Below, in pieces: positions 22,208-33,420 of a DNA stretch of 64,000 nucleotides. A program made the translations under genes and the position numbers. This stretch comes from Hydnum rufescens UP504 (taxonomy: Eukaryota > Basidiomycota > Agaricomycetes > Cantharellales > Hydnaceae): positions 62,001 to 126,000 of the forward strand of contig MU129008.1 in assembly GCA_014904985.1 (NCBI GenBank), read 5' to 3'. The notes beneath the pieces were generated by a model. The model searched no databases and was not told the DNA's origin. It worked only from the letters and a program-made list of their open reading frames with translations. Within the stretch, counting starts at the first letter, position 1. Each line of letters starts with the position of its first letter.

Positions 22208-25200
22208 TTAGATATCATCGTCTGGTCCTTCTTCAATCAACTTGGCATAATCTTCGTACGATGCGAACGTGGGCTAGTTGAGCAAGTTTCCGGCGCTTTC
22301 GTCCACCTTTTGCGTATCCTCCACATGAGGCTTTCGCTTCCCAGTGCCTGTTCAGAATCCTCGGGTTCGAATGCCGAAGTCCACGGAATATCACCAGGCG
22401 CATCCTCCTCGAGATCAATCAGGTCTACGTCGTCCTCGGCGAAGTCAGATCCCCCAGCACCGTCGTTGTCATCGAGCTCAGAACCAGAAGGCTCATTAGC
22501 TTCGCCCTCCGTATTGTCGCTTTCCTCTTCAGACGCACTGTCGCTGTCGTCATCGCTATTATTATTCGCATCACTGTCCAATCCATCGGGAATATCATCC
22601 GAGTCCCCATCCATTTCGTCGAGGTCGGCTCGTGGACCTGGCATTGTCCGTTTCATGGCCTTGACGAGACACATAGAGGGGTAAATTAGATGTTCCACCA
22701 AAAATTCGAGGTTACCATACCTTCCAGATCTCAGCCTCCTCGGGTCATCGGAGTCATCGGAAGAGTCCCCTTCCTCACTATGAGCGCCATTTAGGGATGG
22801 GGCGTCATCGCCACCAACATCCCCATTGTCGTCACTATCGCCAGTCCCGCTCTTCTTGCGCTTAGCCACTTTCTTCGCGCGTTCTTTCTGCTTGTCGATC
22901 TTATTGAGGAAGAATTTATGGAAGAAGAGCTGTAATCCAGAACGACGAACAGAGCCAGGAAGAAGACGCGACAGTAAGGAAAATGAAGCGCCAAGGACAA
23001 GAAGAATATGAGATCTGACCTGATCAACGGGGACTTCTGCAACTGGCTTGTTCCAGAACCCTTCTTCGTTCACGGTTCCGGCCCCAGGCTCGCCGACTCC
23101 ACGCACTAGGCGCACCATACCAGCCTCGTCATTGCCGGCGGCCATAGGCTGCATCGCGCTCGCTCCACGCGGCTTGGGTTTCTTGGGATTTTTGTACACA
23201 AATCGATCGAGGAAGTGGGAGAGGGTGTTCAGCCCTAAATCTGGGGTGGCCGTGACTTGGACTGACGTGAGGATCTGCTTTGCATGCAACGAAACAGATG
23301 GATGGAAGTGATGTAGCAGCGGAACCTGTGTAAGAACCGAAGGTGAGGTGATAAGAGCTATTTGCAAGCCGAATCGACCATCATAACTTACAAGTTCCCA
23401 AAGACAGGTGCTTTCTGCGTGAGCATACTGAGGCTCTCGCTTTCGCGGATCATAGGCTTCAGAGTGGTGTGGCTCCTGTTTTGAAGGGGAAGAGCTGGCC
23501 GAGACGACTGATCGCTTGGCTGCACCTTCCGGTACATAGATCATATCGCGTAATCCGGGGGTCGAATCAAGTAGCTAACAGTGCTACCGGTGGTGAGTTG
23601 CTATAACATGTTGGCATATAACCAACGTACCTGGCCCAACATATACAGGGTGCCACATATGAACGGTGGCTGGTGCATTCCCAACGCCTGCAAGGTTCGT
23701 TTTATGAAGGCACACACGCGACTGTGTGAAGTATCGGCCTTGATAGCTTTGAAAGTGAGATTCATCCACATCGCTTGTTTAGAAGAATTAATTAATCGAG
23801 GATCAATAATTGATTCATATAATGTGCGGTAGAATCTGTCAGAGACGGTCTTGACATCGGGTTAACATCCAGCAGTTACGATACTTTGATGTATGCACTC
23901 CACCTTCTTCGAAGCGGTCACCTGGAATATAAGCACTAGTGCTTGAATGCTAACATTGAAAGTTGCGGTATGCGTGATTCGAAATAGTGTATCCATGTGC
24001 TCGTCGAATCTGCGAGGCGAAAAGCAAACATATAAGCAGCTGGAGATCGAATTAAGAAAGTATAAAGCTCACATGGAACCTTCCAGCTTTGCAAATGGAA
24101 AGGCTCGATTGACCCCAGCGAGGATAGCAGAGATCATCTTCGAGTTCGCATCTTCAGCCTCGTGAAACTCAGCAAGACCCGTGACTTTCGCATTGGTTGT
24201 GCCAAAGGTTTTGCCCTTTCCTTTACGATCAGGACCATAATCCTTCGCCCCGGGTCGCTTCTTAGCCGCTCCAGCTACTGTCCCGGTGCCCTTATCGGAT
24301 TGATTAGTCCCCGTGGCAAGTCCAGGATTTACGTTGGTTTCGTTCAGGATTTCGCGGAAGAGCTTGAAGTACAGGTCCACCAATGACCCAGGAACATTTT
24401 GCGGGTCGCTTGAGGATAATGTAATCTGGTTGAGGGTGATGATGCCGTAGTAGCGCGAATGATGGTTTGAGTTTCGACTTGATGACTGGGAGTTGGCTGG
24501 CTCGGGTTTCGAAGGACGTGGGGGTGGACGAAGAATGAGCGAAGAGATTTCGCGAATAATGACCGCTTTCATCCCAGGGTGGTGCTGGAGAATCTGGAGC
24601 AATTGGTACGAGGCTTTCGATGCCACAGTCTTCTCTGAGTCCCCCTAAACACGGTCATACTTGAGCGAACAGCTTTTCTTGCGTTTTTGGACTTGTACTG
24701 ACGAGTTTGTTGACTAAAAGCCTCAGAAGATTCTGCTCTTGCTCTGGTTTACCATCCAGCAATTGGAAAATAAGAGTCATCGCTTGCGTTCGGACATATG
24801 GTAACAAGTCCAGGGAGAGAGCCTGCCACAAAAATCGGATGATCAGCACCTTGCATAGTAGCGTACGACCTGGATATTTGGCATACTTCCAACAGTTGCA
24901 GCACAGAAAAGAAGTACTTCTTTAGCCAGTCCTCGAAATACCACAACACCAAATGTGAGTCTTTCACTTCTGGATGATTCAGAGGTTGATCAGGGAAATA
25001 TCTAGAAACATTCTGGGTCAGACCCGAGCGGCGTCACAAATACGACAACGCGCGTACTTTAATTTATAGTCGGGAGCACCACCACCTACCCACCAATCGA
25101 CGATAGCCCGTAAGGCCTTCAGGCTCTCCTCACGTCCTTTTTTAGATGCCATCATCTTTAAGCTCTCGAGTGCCCGGGTGTTGTGTAGAGGGCTCGATTG

Positions 25201-25678
25201 TGCCATAAGGGTCAGGGCAGAGAGGCGGTCGGAGAGTGTTCCAGAAGTGAGCACATTGGTTAAAAATTGATCATCCGATTTAGAGGTAGAAGGAGGCGGT
25301 GGCAACGATGCATGAAGAGATGCCGCTTTCGTTCGAAGGGAGGCAAGGTCGGATTGAGGGACAGCGGGAAGAGGCTCGGAGCTGGTGAGGATGTCATCGG
25401 TATTGTACCACTGTGCGCTTGCCGGAATATTCTAACAACCCACGGGATGAGGCAGAACGATTACACCGGGGAAAACCAGAACACACCAGTCTCGCGGCAG
25501 CGGGTTCCTTTTTCGCAGAGCGTGACGACGATTCTTCGCTGCCCAATGCTCGAATATTCTCATTATCCTGTGGCATACGTGTTTTATTTTTGTTTCGCAC
25601 ACCATCCATCTCTTTGGGAGGGACTGGGATGGCCGTTGACGCTCGCCTACCACCCTTGATAATTTTGTCCCCTCGCAT
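22208..25678 (-). CDS. MAK21: MAK21/NOC1 (CEBPZ-like) 60S ribosome assembly factor
   Basis: An essential nucleolar factor, with NOC2, for early pre-60S particles. Reading the minus strand from about 25678: a charged N-terminus, '[20 protein letters not shown]' (25400), '[19 protein letters not shown]' and '[12 protein letters not shown]', HEAT-like helices 'QEKLFAQV', '[13 protein letters not shown]' (24550), '[13 protein letters not shown]', 'GVNRAFPFA' (24085), '[19 protein letters not shown]' (23740), then the CBF domain '[20 protein letters not shown]' (23450), '[12 protein letters not shown]' and '[19 protein letters not shown]'. The C-terminal third is very acidic with Ser/Asp runs (22400-22800), as usual. 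The expected end '[18 protein letters not shown]' with TAA at 22208 is thrown out of frame by 17 extra bases at 22270-22286. A frame change also lies near 25430. Introns are short GT-AG. The start codon is uncertain. Confidence 0.9.
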
Positions 25679-26062
25679 TCGTGAACGGGGAAAGGATATT
25701 CTCGGTGCGTACCGAGAGCTGGCTCACGTAATCACGGCTGCGCCCGAAGACATCAGAAGCAACATAACTAGTACTGGACCGATTATTGGGGCTGCACAAG
25801 CCCTCAAGGAATTTGAATACGTGTCAAGTGGGATTCATACGGCTCCTCGCATCGCCCCGCCTTGAAGCCCTCTCGAGCACACAACGCCCCCCCTGCCAGT
25901 CCTTGATCCATCCAAGCTGAGAGACCTGCATGTCATCAAGACCACAGCTACAGCACCGGCCGTCTTCTTGCTGCGAATCTCGATGCGCGTGCGAACATAC
26001 CTTGTTGGTCTCAATCCGTTGCCTGAATGGCTTCTTACCGCACGCGATCCATACCACGCTCG
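25679..26062. other. intergenic between MAK21 and the inverted duplication
   Basis: A plus-strand frame reads 'ERGKDILGAYRELAHVITA' and 'GPIIGAAQALKEFEYVSSG', ending with TGA at 25863-25865. It looks protein-like but is too short and isolated to call. The rest shows nothing. Confidence 0.3.
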
Positions 26063-27620
26063 TTAGAACTGAATAATAATGCGATGCGTCTTGCATTTTG
26101 AGCAGTGTATGATGTCCTGACTAACTAGAAAGAGCCCCAATAATCACGCCCTATTACATCGTTCTGATGACAAGAGACGAGAAGACATGCTGTTAAGGGT
26201 TGTAGTCGAGACGAGGAACGATTACGTAATCGAGTCGAATACAAGGAAGAGCCCTTAAGGGCCTGTTCGGATGTCCGAGAAACGTTTCTAGTGAAACGCG
26301 TTTTTCAATATAAAAATGGTGAAATGTTTCTGGGCCGTTTCTAGAGGCCGTTTCGTGAAACGAATTGTGTTCGGATGCCCCGTTTCTACTCGTTTCTGAT
26401 GTGTTCGTTACTGGAGGCTGTAAAAATTCTCACATACTGGCAATATCCGATTACACTCTAGTATGCCACCTAAAACTAAGGCCAGTCAACCAAGGAATAA
26501 GGGCAAGACATTATCTGCTCCAGACTCCCTGGATCCACCAGCGAGATCCCGCAGACGAAGTGGGAATGAATCCAAACCCACAGCTAAGGGAGATTCTTCA
26601 AAGGCCGAATGGACTGATTCTGATAGGGCAGAAATGCTCCAAATTTTACTCTTGGAGCAGGCGGAAGGGAATCAGTCTGAGACTGGCTGGAAATCTGGTG
26701 TCTATGCTCATGTTGCAGTGGCTCTCAATAAGATTCTCTCCAAGGGTGGTTCAAAGAATACAGAATCCATTAGGAATCAATATTCAAAGGTATATTTCGT
26801 ATAAAATTTAGTAAGAAGTATCACTGATTGTGGCTATCTGTGAAGATGAAAGGAATATACAAAATTGTGGCAGCTTTGCGCGAAGTGTCAGGGTTTACAT
26901 GGGATAATGAGGTCGGGTGCAAAGGAGTGGATGATGAGATCTGGGAGAAATATGTGAAGGCATGAAAGGGAAATCCAACTTACCATTCAGGCCAATCTGA
27001 TGTCCTAGTATTGATGGGCTGTGAAATAGGCACACCCAGAGGCTGCTCCCTTCTGTTCAAATGGCTGGCCCTGGTTTGATGATATGCATACGCTCTGCTG
27101 TGGAACAATAGCAAGGGGACAGTCTGTGTTTTGTGCGACTCATGAGAGCCAGCCCCCTGCAGATGCAAACAGGGACAATGCCAATGGTAGTGCCAACAGT
27201 AGTGCTGACAGTAACAGCACACCTGACCCTGATGAGCCGATTGCTTCATGGGTCCCAACCCCTCCAAGGAAGAGGAAATGGGTAGAGGATGATATTCCTG
27301 CCAAGGTGAGTTGAATTATCTCCTATGCACTAATTTATATTGAGGCAGCATCCAGGATGACGATTCCAATGAGACATTTGGCAACACCAATGTTGCCCCT
27401 CCTGGAAGCCAATCATTTTCATCAGCAAATTTGACATTCTCATCCTCAAGGTCAAGGTCTACCCCTACTTCTACTGCTGATAGGCATACAGGCTCTGCCA
27501 CACCCACCTTGCCCAATGCCAAAAAGCCCCACTGTGGAAGATAAAAACATCCAGTATCAGAAAATGTGAATATCCATTGATCCCAGCCATTGGAATGATC
27601 ATGTGACCTATTACAAAATT

Positions 27621-28080
27621 AATTATGGCTATGCATGAAAACAGAGTTCATTCGATTGCTCCATCAGTTTTGATCAGAGAGGTATGCCCATATAACGCTT
27701 AGAAAGCTACAATTCACACCTTTCAAATGGTACCAAACACAAGTCGAACGGACCAAAACTGCACTCTCCAGGCCAATTTTACTATCAAAATCCGAGATTT
27801 CCAGTAAAAAACGAATTTCTCCCTCAGTTCGCATCCAATCCCCTCGGAACAACCGCGCATAGAAAGATATAAAAAATTCGCATCCAATGGTACCTAGTGC
27901 ACGAAGAACAGATCAAAACTGAACTCTACAGAACAATATTACTATCAGAATCAACACCCATCAGTAAAAAACGAATTTCTCTGTCAGTTTACACCGGATC
28001 TGCTCAGAACCACCGCGCCCAGAAAGCTGTTAAAAATACGCATCTAATGATATTAAGAGCGTCTATTACGGATGCAAACT
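27621..28080. repeat. about 160-bp tandem repeat inside the PIF element
   Basis: The word AGAAAG recurs at 27701, 27861 and 28021, exactly 160 bp apart. Each is followed by '(T)CGCATC-AATGGTACC'-like sequence and preceded by shared words such as 'CAGTAAAAAACGAATTTCTC'. Units are imperfect. A related pair of units occurs at about 46130-46390. Confidence 0.75.
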
Positions 28081-28252
28081 GCTGTTTCTGCATCAAATCC
28101 CACCCCATGCACTTGTCCCCATTATCAACCAGCAACAAAACATCTTAACCACTGGACTACAAACAAAATAATCTCCAAGAACTCAGAAATATCCTTTGAT
28201 TTCATCTCCCATTGCCACAAATAACTTCTAGAACCTCACAGATAAGAAAGAT

Positions 28253-28560
28253 AACACCTCCTTGACTACCCTTTTGTTCTGTTTATGAATGACTCACCTT
28301 CCTTGCAACCACTTTATGAAAGATAACACCTTCTTAGCAACCCTTTTGTTCTGTTTATGAATGACTCACCTTCCTTGCAACCACTTTATGAAAGATAACA
28401 CCTTCTTAGCAACCCTTTTGTTCTGTTTATGAATGACTCACCTTCCTTGCAACCACTTTATGAATGGCTCACCTATCATGCAACCACCTTATGAATGACT
28501 CACCCTCCTTGACAACCCTATTGTTCTCACATATGACTCACCTAGGAGTGAGTCATATTC
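28253..28560. repeat. 72-bp tandem repeat array with TGACTCA sites
   Basis: The string CCCTTTTGTTCTG starts at 28269, 28341 and 28413, a 72-bp period, in nearly perfect units that then decay into shorter repeats up to 28560. Each unit has one TGACTCA (a consensus bZIP/AP-1-Gcn4 site). More copies occur at about 28494 and 28534, and inverted at about 28551. Confidence 0.8.
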
Positions 28561-28586
28561 TTTAAACACAGCCACCTTCAGAAAGG

Positions 28587-28594
28587 TATAAAAG
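28587..28594 (+). promoter_or_regulatory. TATA-box-like site downstream of the TGACTCA array
   Basis: TATAAAAG lies directly downstream of the repeat array in a context like a fungal retroelement or gene promoter. Orientation fits plus-strand transcription. No transcript evidence is available. Confidence 0.4.
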
Positions 28595-29651
28595 CTGGTA
28601 GATTTTCCTGTATCCCCCCATCTTCTCACTACTGGAATATACTACTGTCTACAAATCTGCTTGCATCTGAAGAGAGTACTGATCTGAAAGCCATCTGGAG
28701 CTAAGTCATATACAAGGTTGTTAAGACTAAGTCACTGGAAGCCCTCTATGCGAAATACTAAGCCAAGGATAGTTGCAGGACCTAAGGTTAGAGTTGCTGG
28801 ACATCCAAGGAAAGGTGAGTAATAACAAAAGTCAAATCAGAAGAAGAAAGAAACACATTGACACACTGAATCAAGCTTAAACTAGTCTAGTACCCTCTTT
28901 AGAATCCGCATTTTGACCAGGAGGACACAAATAGGTACCCACAAATAGCAGTAAACAGTTCAATACAACACGTATAAGCCTTTCACAAGCATCCCACGAT
29001 ATATCATTGACTATAGCTAGTCCATACCACAATCTTATCCTCCACTGATTACCATACACAACTTGTTAGAGAGTGATCAACCATCAGAGCGAACCAGCCC
29101 ATTGAATAAAAACAGAAATACAGTCTCCCATCTACACACTGGCTGAACCAGAGTTTGATTTAACAGTCATTGGAGCTCCCAATCCTTCTTCTATACTGCA
29201 TCTCAAAGGGCACCACAGCCCTGTATGCTGTCAGGGACAGTCTCGATAATCTTGCCCAGTTGGTGTCACCTAACCTTCCCTCAACCCCACACTGTAAATC
29301 AGGCGCTATCCGCCAAGCCATGCGGGACACATTCCTCAGCCTGTCTTCTGAGGGCCTTGCTCAACTTTGTATTGTTTTTCAGAAGGATGTTAGTGCCACA
29401 GATACATTTTCTGAGATATACACAGATGGAAATTGGGAGGTTTTGAAGCAGTGGCTCAGAATCACACTTGGTGAGGCCACTGGCATTGATTTCTTTTTAG
29501 AAGAGAGTCTGTAGGGAGTGGTGAATCCATTGTATATATTATTACAATTCCCCCGTCATTGCAATTCATTCTGATAACTATTCCACATGGCATCCACAAT
29601 CTGCTCCCATAGCTGGACACCCTGCTGATGGTCGGCTGGAGTAAGCAATGG

Positions 29652-30547
29652 TCACTGTGTTTCTCCATCCCATAAACCCCCCAAATCCAGGCCCCCAAGC
29701 TCATCTGGGAAGTCATGTATCTCATCGCCATTGTGGATCCAGATGAAATTGTGAATAGCACAAAGTGCAGGTATGATGCGGGCTTGGGTTGAAAATGAGA
29801 ACTTGGGAGGTCGTGTAAGGATCATAAATCGGCATTTAAGGATGCCAAATATCCTCTCGACTGCATTCCAAGCTTGTGCATGACGAAGATTGAATAATTC
29901 ATATTTGTCGCATGGCCTGAAATAGGTTGGTTGAAAATCAGCTTTCACCTCTAAGAGTGCCTATTCCCAACTTACCGAATATTAGACTGGCCAAATTCGC
30001 GCAAGTGATACCACACACCATGATATGGAGTGATACATTCTTTTGATAGGGAAAATCCTGCATTGGCAAGGTAGAATTTCCCATCAGGAATGTTGAAATC
30101 TGTTCGACGGGCATCCACATATAGTGTAGTATCAGATACTGAGCCCTCCCAGCCACTGAGCACATAGGTAAATTGGAGGTCAAATGTACAGCAGGTGAGA
30201 ACATTCTGCATCACCCCACCCTTCCGATTCCGACACACTATGTGGACTTCTTCAGATGGATAGGCAGCTATATGTGTTCCATCTAGGCTCCCCAGTGCAT
30301 TATCAAAGAAGGGGGATAATTTTGGGTTGTTTGCAATCTGGGGGGTGGTCGGAGTGTGTGCAGTAGGTTGACAGACATAGAAATTATAGAAGTTTGGAGT
30401 GACAATGGCATCCAATACGTGATGGAAATACCTGTGTAGTATTCTAGTCAAGGGAACAGAAAGAGTAGGAGGGGGGGCATACTTTGATAGTGTGTCATTA
30501 CTGCACTGGAAACATTCACCGACCATGTGGAAACCTCCACCACTCAC
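29652..30547 (-). pseudogene. PIF/Harbinger transposase (DDE_Tnp_4), catalytic Asp lost
   Basis: Minus-strand protein pieces: 'LGSLDGTHIAAYPSEEVHI' (first catalytic Asp), 'YVLSGWEGSVSDTTLYVDA', 'FYLANAGFSLSKECITPY' with 'GVWYHLREF' (the second catalytic site, normally L-A-D-x-G but here Asn), and 'AQAWNAVERIFGILKCRF' (third catalytic Glu). An intron or frame change joins the two halves near 29950-29985. The Asp-to-Asn change, GAT to AAT after a C, should abolish cleavage. The N-terminal part upstream of 30547 is only traceable in pieces to about 30900. Confidence 0.85.
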
Positions 30548-31540
30548 AGCAATATAAAGAAATATTGCAACTTGTTCCTCTACCGAGACATGTTTTGAGG
30601 CAGCTAGCCCACTCCGTCATTGAAGACTATGAATGAGCCATCAAAAAATGTGCTTATGCATGCCGAGCTGGTCATGTATCTGTTCAGGATGGGCTTCATG
30701 TGCCAGCATCTCACTCAACCATTTCTCCCCAGTCAGGGATGAGGTGTGGTATGGCTCATGGAGTACGTGACCTTGGGCATATTCTAGAACTGCACTAACA
30801 GTAGCAGAGGCAGCAGCAATGACAATAGCCTTTTTTCTACTTTGGAATTTGGCCAGGTGACCTCACTTATGGCTTGACACAGTTATAGACCGCATCTCAC
30901 CCAGCCAAGGAGGAAAGTAAGCAAAGAATTGGGCTGGAATTACAGAAGTGACATAGAGACAAGTCATTTCCTGAAAGCATTTCTCAGCAAGTTTGCTTCT
31001 GAAAAACAGTTACAGCAACGAGTCCCAGAAACTGGGTCTAGAAATGTTTCTTGAGCATCCAAACAGGCCCTAAGGTGATTGATGAGAGAGTCGCGAAGTG
31101 AGGATTATGTAAGGTCACCAGAGATGAGTACGTACAAGGAAGACTGGCTTCTTGAGAGTTAATATGCAAAGACTTAAGGATGAGAGTCGCAAGCAATAAC
31201 TGAGATCAGAGAGGAAAGTTCAATCGGTTGACAATATATTCTCAATCTTCTAAAGAGTGAGTGTACCTCAAGTAACTACTTATACTTCTAGAGATCAAAA
31301 GGGCTTGTGAATAAAGGGATGCATTTGAATAATGGAGGGGTTGTATATAATAGGAAGTGCTAAGAAAGGAAGGCACAATGGCGGTAAAGGGCAAGGTCAC
31401 GTGATGGCACGATGGATCTGGTTACTCTCAGTACGTAATCGAGGTTACGAGTACGACTCGTAACACATGCGTTGAATAATGCAGTTTTAGAGCTGTGTGC
31501 ATCCACACATACAGTAAATCGCGTCCGCATGGAGAATTAA

Positions 31541-32201
31541 TAACATTTCCTCCTGGAGGCCACACAATTTCCCCACGACACCCCAAAAAGGAAACTGGAA
31601 TCATGTTTGCTCCGCCACAACGACCTTGCGCCGTTCCGCCTTGGGTTTTGTTTCTCCCGCCCTCGAATGTTTCGCCGGCGTTCTTCCTTCACTATTTGCG
31701 CATCCAGCATCATCTGCTTAAGTTTACTTGTGTTATAAATCGATTTCGGCATGTGTAGGCATCTAAAACGAACAAGCTGAGTCGAGACACGGCCTGCAGT
31801 GGGGTCACACTTACCGTTCGATCTTGCCGACTTCGGGATCATATTTCCATTTCTCGCGCAGTTTAGTTCTATATTCTCTTGCGGCATGTTCACGACCTCG
31901 ATAATACCGAGTTTCTCTGACGCATGTGCCTTCCAGAGACGCAAGTTATCATCATCGGATCCTGAAAGAACGAATCACGCCTCGCCGGTGTATATCGTTG
32001 AGAATACACTAGATGTGAAAGCAGGACAGATCAGGAAAAGTCACAAATATTTGGGGAGTCTTACTGCTGCATGCGCTTCATATGATAAGCCTCGCTGCCC
32101 CTTCCATCCCCTTCATTCCATAACCGAATTGTCCGATCCCAACCCCCAGATACGAATTCAGTTCCAGTTGGACTCCAGTCACAGCTCATGACTGCTGCTA
32201 C
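31541..32201 (-). pseudogene. SOF1/DCAF13 copy 2, 3' half
   Basis: The minus strand repeats the C-terminal WD40 and Sof1 domain ('LWKAHASEKLGII', 'LHMPKSIYNTSKLKQMM') with small deletions and frame changes compared with copy 1, including loss of the exact end of the reading frame. It breaks at codon positions equal to 'GHVA/AVMSCDW' of SOF1, where the Copia element entered. Confidence 0.85.
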
Positions 32202-32523
32202 TGTTGGAGGGCAGCCGGATATGGTATAACGACCCAATGACTTTGTCGGTGTTGATCGCCCATTTCGTTTATTGTTTCCGCCTACTATTCTTGATACCCG
32301 GCATTGCCGATTCCTTATATATTACTACATGAGCATTCCGCGCTCCCTCAGTTCTTTTATCAGAGACTGAGGTTAGCCCTTTTTCTATTCTCTCTTCAAT
32401 AGTATAGTACCTTACCTGAACCCACTGTAGTTCCGTCGTTCTAGGTACTTTATCCAAATCTCAGTTCTTTTATCAGAGACTGAGTTCCGTCGTTCTAGTA
32501 TATATACGAGTACTCTGCCAACA
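32202..32523 (+). repeat. 5' LTR of the Copia element
   Basis: 322 bp, TGTTGG...CCAACA ends. It carries one copy of the 113-bp segment (GGTTAGCCC...TCAGAGACTGA) that is doubled in the 3' LTR. Confidence 0.95.
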
Positions 32524-32536
32524 GGTTATGGGCCCA
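32524..32536 (+). promoter_or_regulatory. primer binding site, half-tRNA type
   Basis: GGTTATGGGCCCA follows the 5' LTR directly. It pairs with the anticodon stem-loop of initiator tRNA-Met (GGGCYCATAACC) rather than with a tRNA 3' end. This is the half-tRNA priming mode known from Drosophila copia. Confidence 0.7.
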
Positions 32537-32582
32537 TTGGTCCTCTAATTACTAGAACAATACACAGTCCTTTGAACTCACA

Positions 32583-33420
32583 ATGTCCTCAATGTCCAAC
32601 TCTGACAAACCATCCTCTCGGCTCTACGACATACCAAAGCTCCTGAACGACGGTTCCAACTACACCTTGTGGAAATTCCATATCAGTCAGGTTCTGGAAG
32701 CTCGCGGCCTCGCTGGCTACATATCTGGAGTGGAGCAGAAACCAAATGGATCTGATGCTAAGGCATTGGAGAACTGGACAGTAAAGGACCGGGATGCTCG
32801 CCTTCAGGTCACGCTCACCCTGGAGGACGTTCCCCTACTTGGCGTAATCGACCTCATCGAGTCAAAGCCATATGGGATGCCCTTTCGTCACGCTATGACG
32901 GAAAAGGTCTTCAGAGTGTTGCCTATCTCACGACTAAGGTATTCTGAAGTCAAATGAGTGACTCTCAAGACCTCCAGATGCAAATAAACGAGCTACACAC
33001 CTATGCGAGCAGACTCAGCTCGCTTGGCCATCCATTAGATGACAAAATGTTCATGGTCGCGATAATCCTATCCCTCCCATCCTCATATTCCACTCTCCAA
33101 ACTGTCATCTCTGCAACCTCGGGCGATAGACTCAACTCCCAGGAAGTTATCAGGACTATCCTTGCCGAAGAACAGCGGAGACGCGAGACTGGCGACAAAG
33201 CTTTAAAAGCACACACCTGGAAAAACCGGCAAGTCGAACAAGCCAAAAGGCACCGACCGACATGCTCTAATTGCAAGAAGCTGGGCCACACCAAGGAGAA
33301 GTGCTGGGCACCTGGAGGTGGTGCCGAGAAGGACAAGGGAAAGACAATCGAGAAGGCGAAGGATGAGAAGGCGAAAGTCGCGGACACAAGAGATGAGAGC
33401 GACACCCTCGAGATCTTTAT
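32583..33420 (+). pseudogene. Copia gag region with zinc knuckle, frame-shifted
   Basis: ATG 32583 starts a UBN2-type Gag ('LYDIPKLLNDGSNYTLWKFH'). Around 32866 the frame slips; the next bases in the alternate frame read 'AIWDALSSRYDGKGLQS', the expected Gag sequence, then slip back near 32945. The second frame continues 'LQMQINELHTYASRLSSLGH' and ends in a CCHC knuckle 'CSNCKKLGHTKEKC' (33269). Gag forms the particle that packages element RNA. The two slips break the protein. Confidence 0.9.

Larger units (their letters stand above)
26463..29514 (+). pseudogene. Myb/SANT-like DNA-binding accessory gene of the PIF/Harbinger element
   Basis: Exon 1 (26463-26790) reads 'MPPKTKASQPRNKG', then 'AEWTDSDRAEMLQILLLEQ' and 'NTESIRNQYSKV', a Myb/SANT-like trihelix. 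After a short intron, 'MKGIYKIVAALREVSGFTWD' and 'DDEIWEKYVKA' continue it, but TGA at about 26963 replaces the expected Trp codon. Later exons read 'RGQSVFCATHES' and 'TPPRKRKWVEDDIP' (27100-27306), and finally 'AIRQAMRDTFLSLSSEGLAQ' with 'NWEVLKQWLRITLG' (29300-29470), stop at 29512. In this superfamily the Myb-like protein brings the transposase to the ends and into the nucleus. The stop and the 1.6-kb interruption make it non-functional. Confidence 0.7.
26259..31070. mobile_element. PIF/Harbinger DNA transposon, decayed
   Basis: Terminal inverted repeats of about 33 bp start GGGCCTGTTCGGATG at 26259; the right end reads CATCCAAACAGGCCC up to 31070. The 3-bp direct repeat TAA flanks it (26256-26258, 31071-31073), the TWA-type target duplication of this superfamily. 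It has the two expected genes facing each other: a Myb/SANT-like DNA-binding gene on the plus strand (26463 onward) and a DDE transposase on the minus strand (29652-30547). GC is low compared with the neighbouring genes. About 1.6 kb of repeats (27540-29160) separates the parts of the Myb-like gene. Confidence 0.9.
26191..31465. mobile_element. solo LTR with a nested PIF/Harbinger transposon
   Basis: The outer sequence begins TGTTAAGGGTTG at 26191 and ends GACTCGTAACA at 31465, the TG...CA ends of an LTR. CATGC is duplicated on both sides (26186-26190 and 31466-31470). Without the DNA transposon inside it the LTR is about 460 bp (26191-26258 plus 31074-31465). There is no internal retroelement coding, so it is a solo LTR left by recombination. 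Both flanks continue into the SOF1 3' flank duplicated from 11.2 kb. Confidence 0.85.

Noticed and set aside
25413..25865. Plus-strand 150-codon frame next to MAK21
   Set aside because: Most of it is antisense to the MAK21 N-terminus; only the last 60 codons look protein-like and they have no recognisable family.
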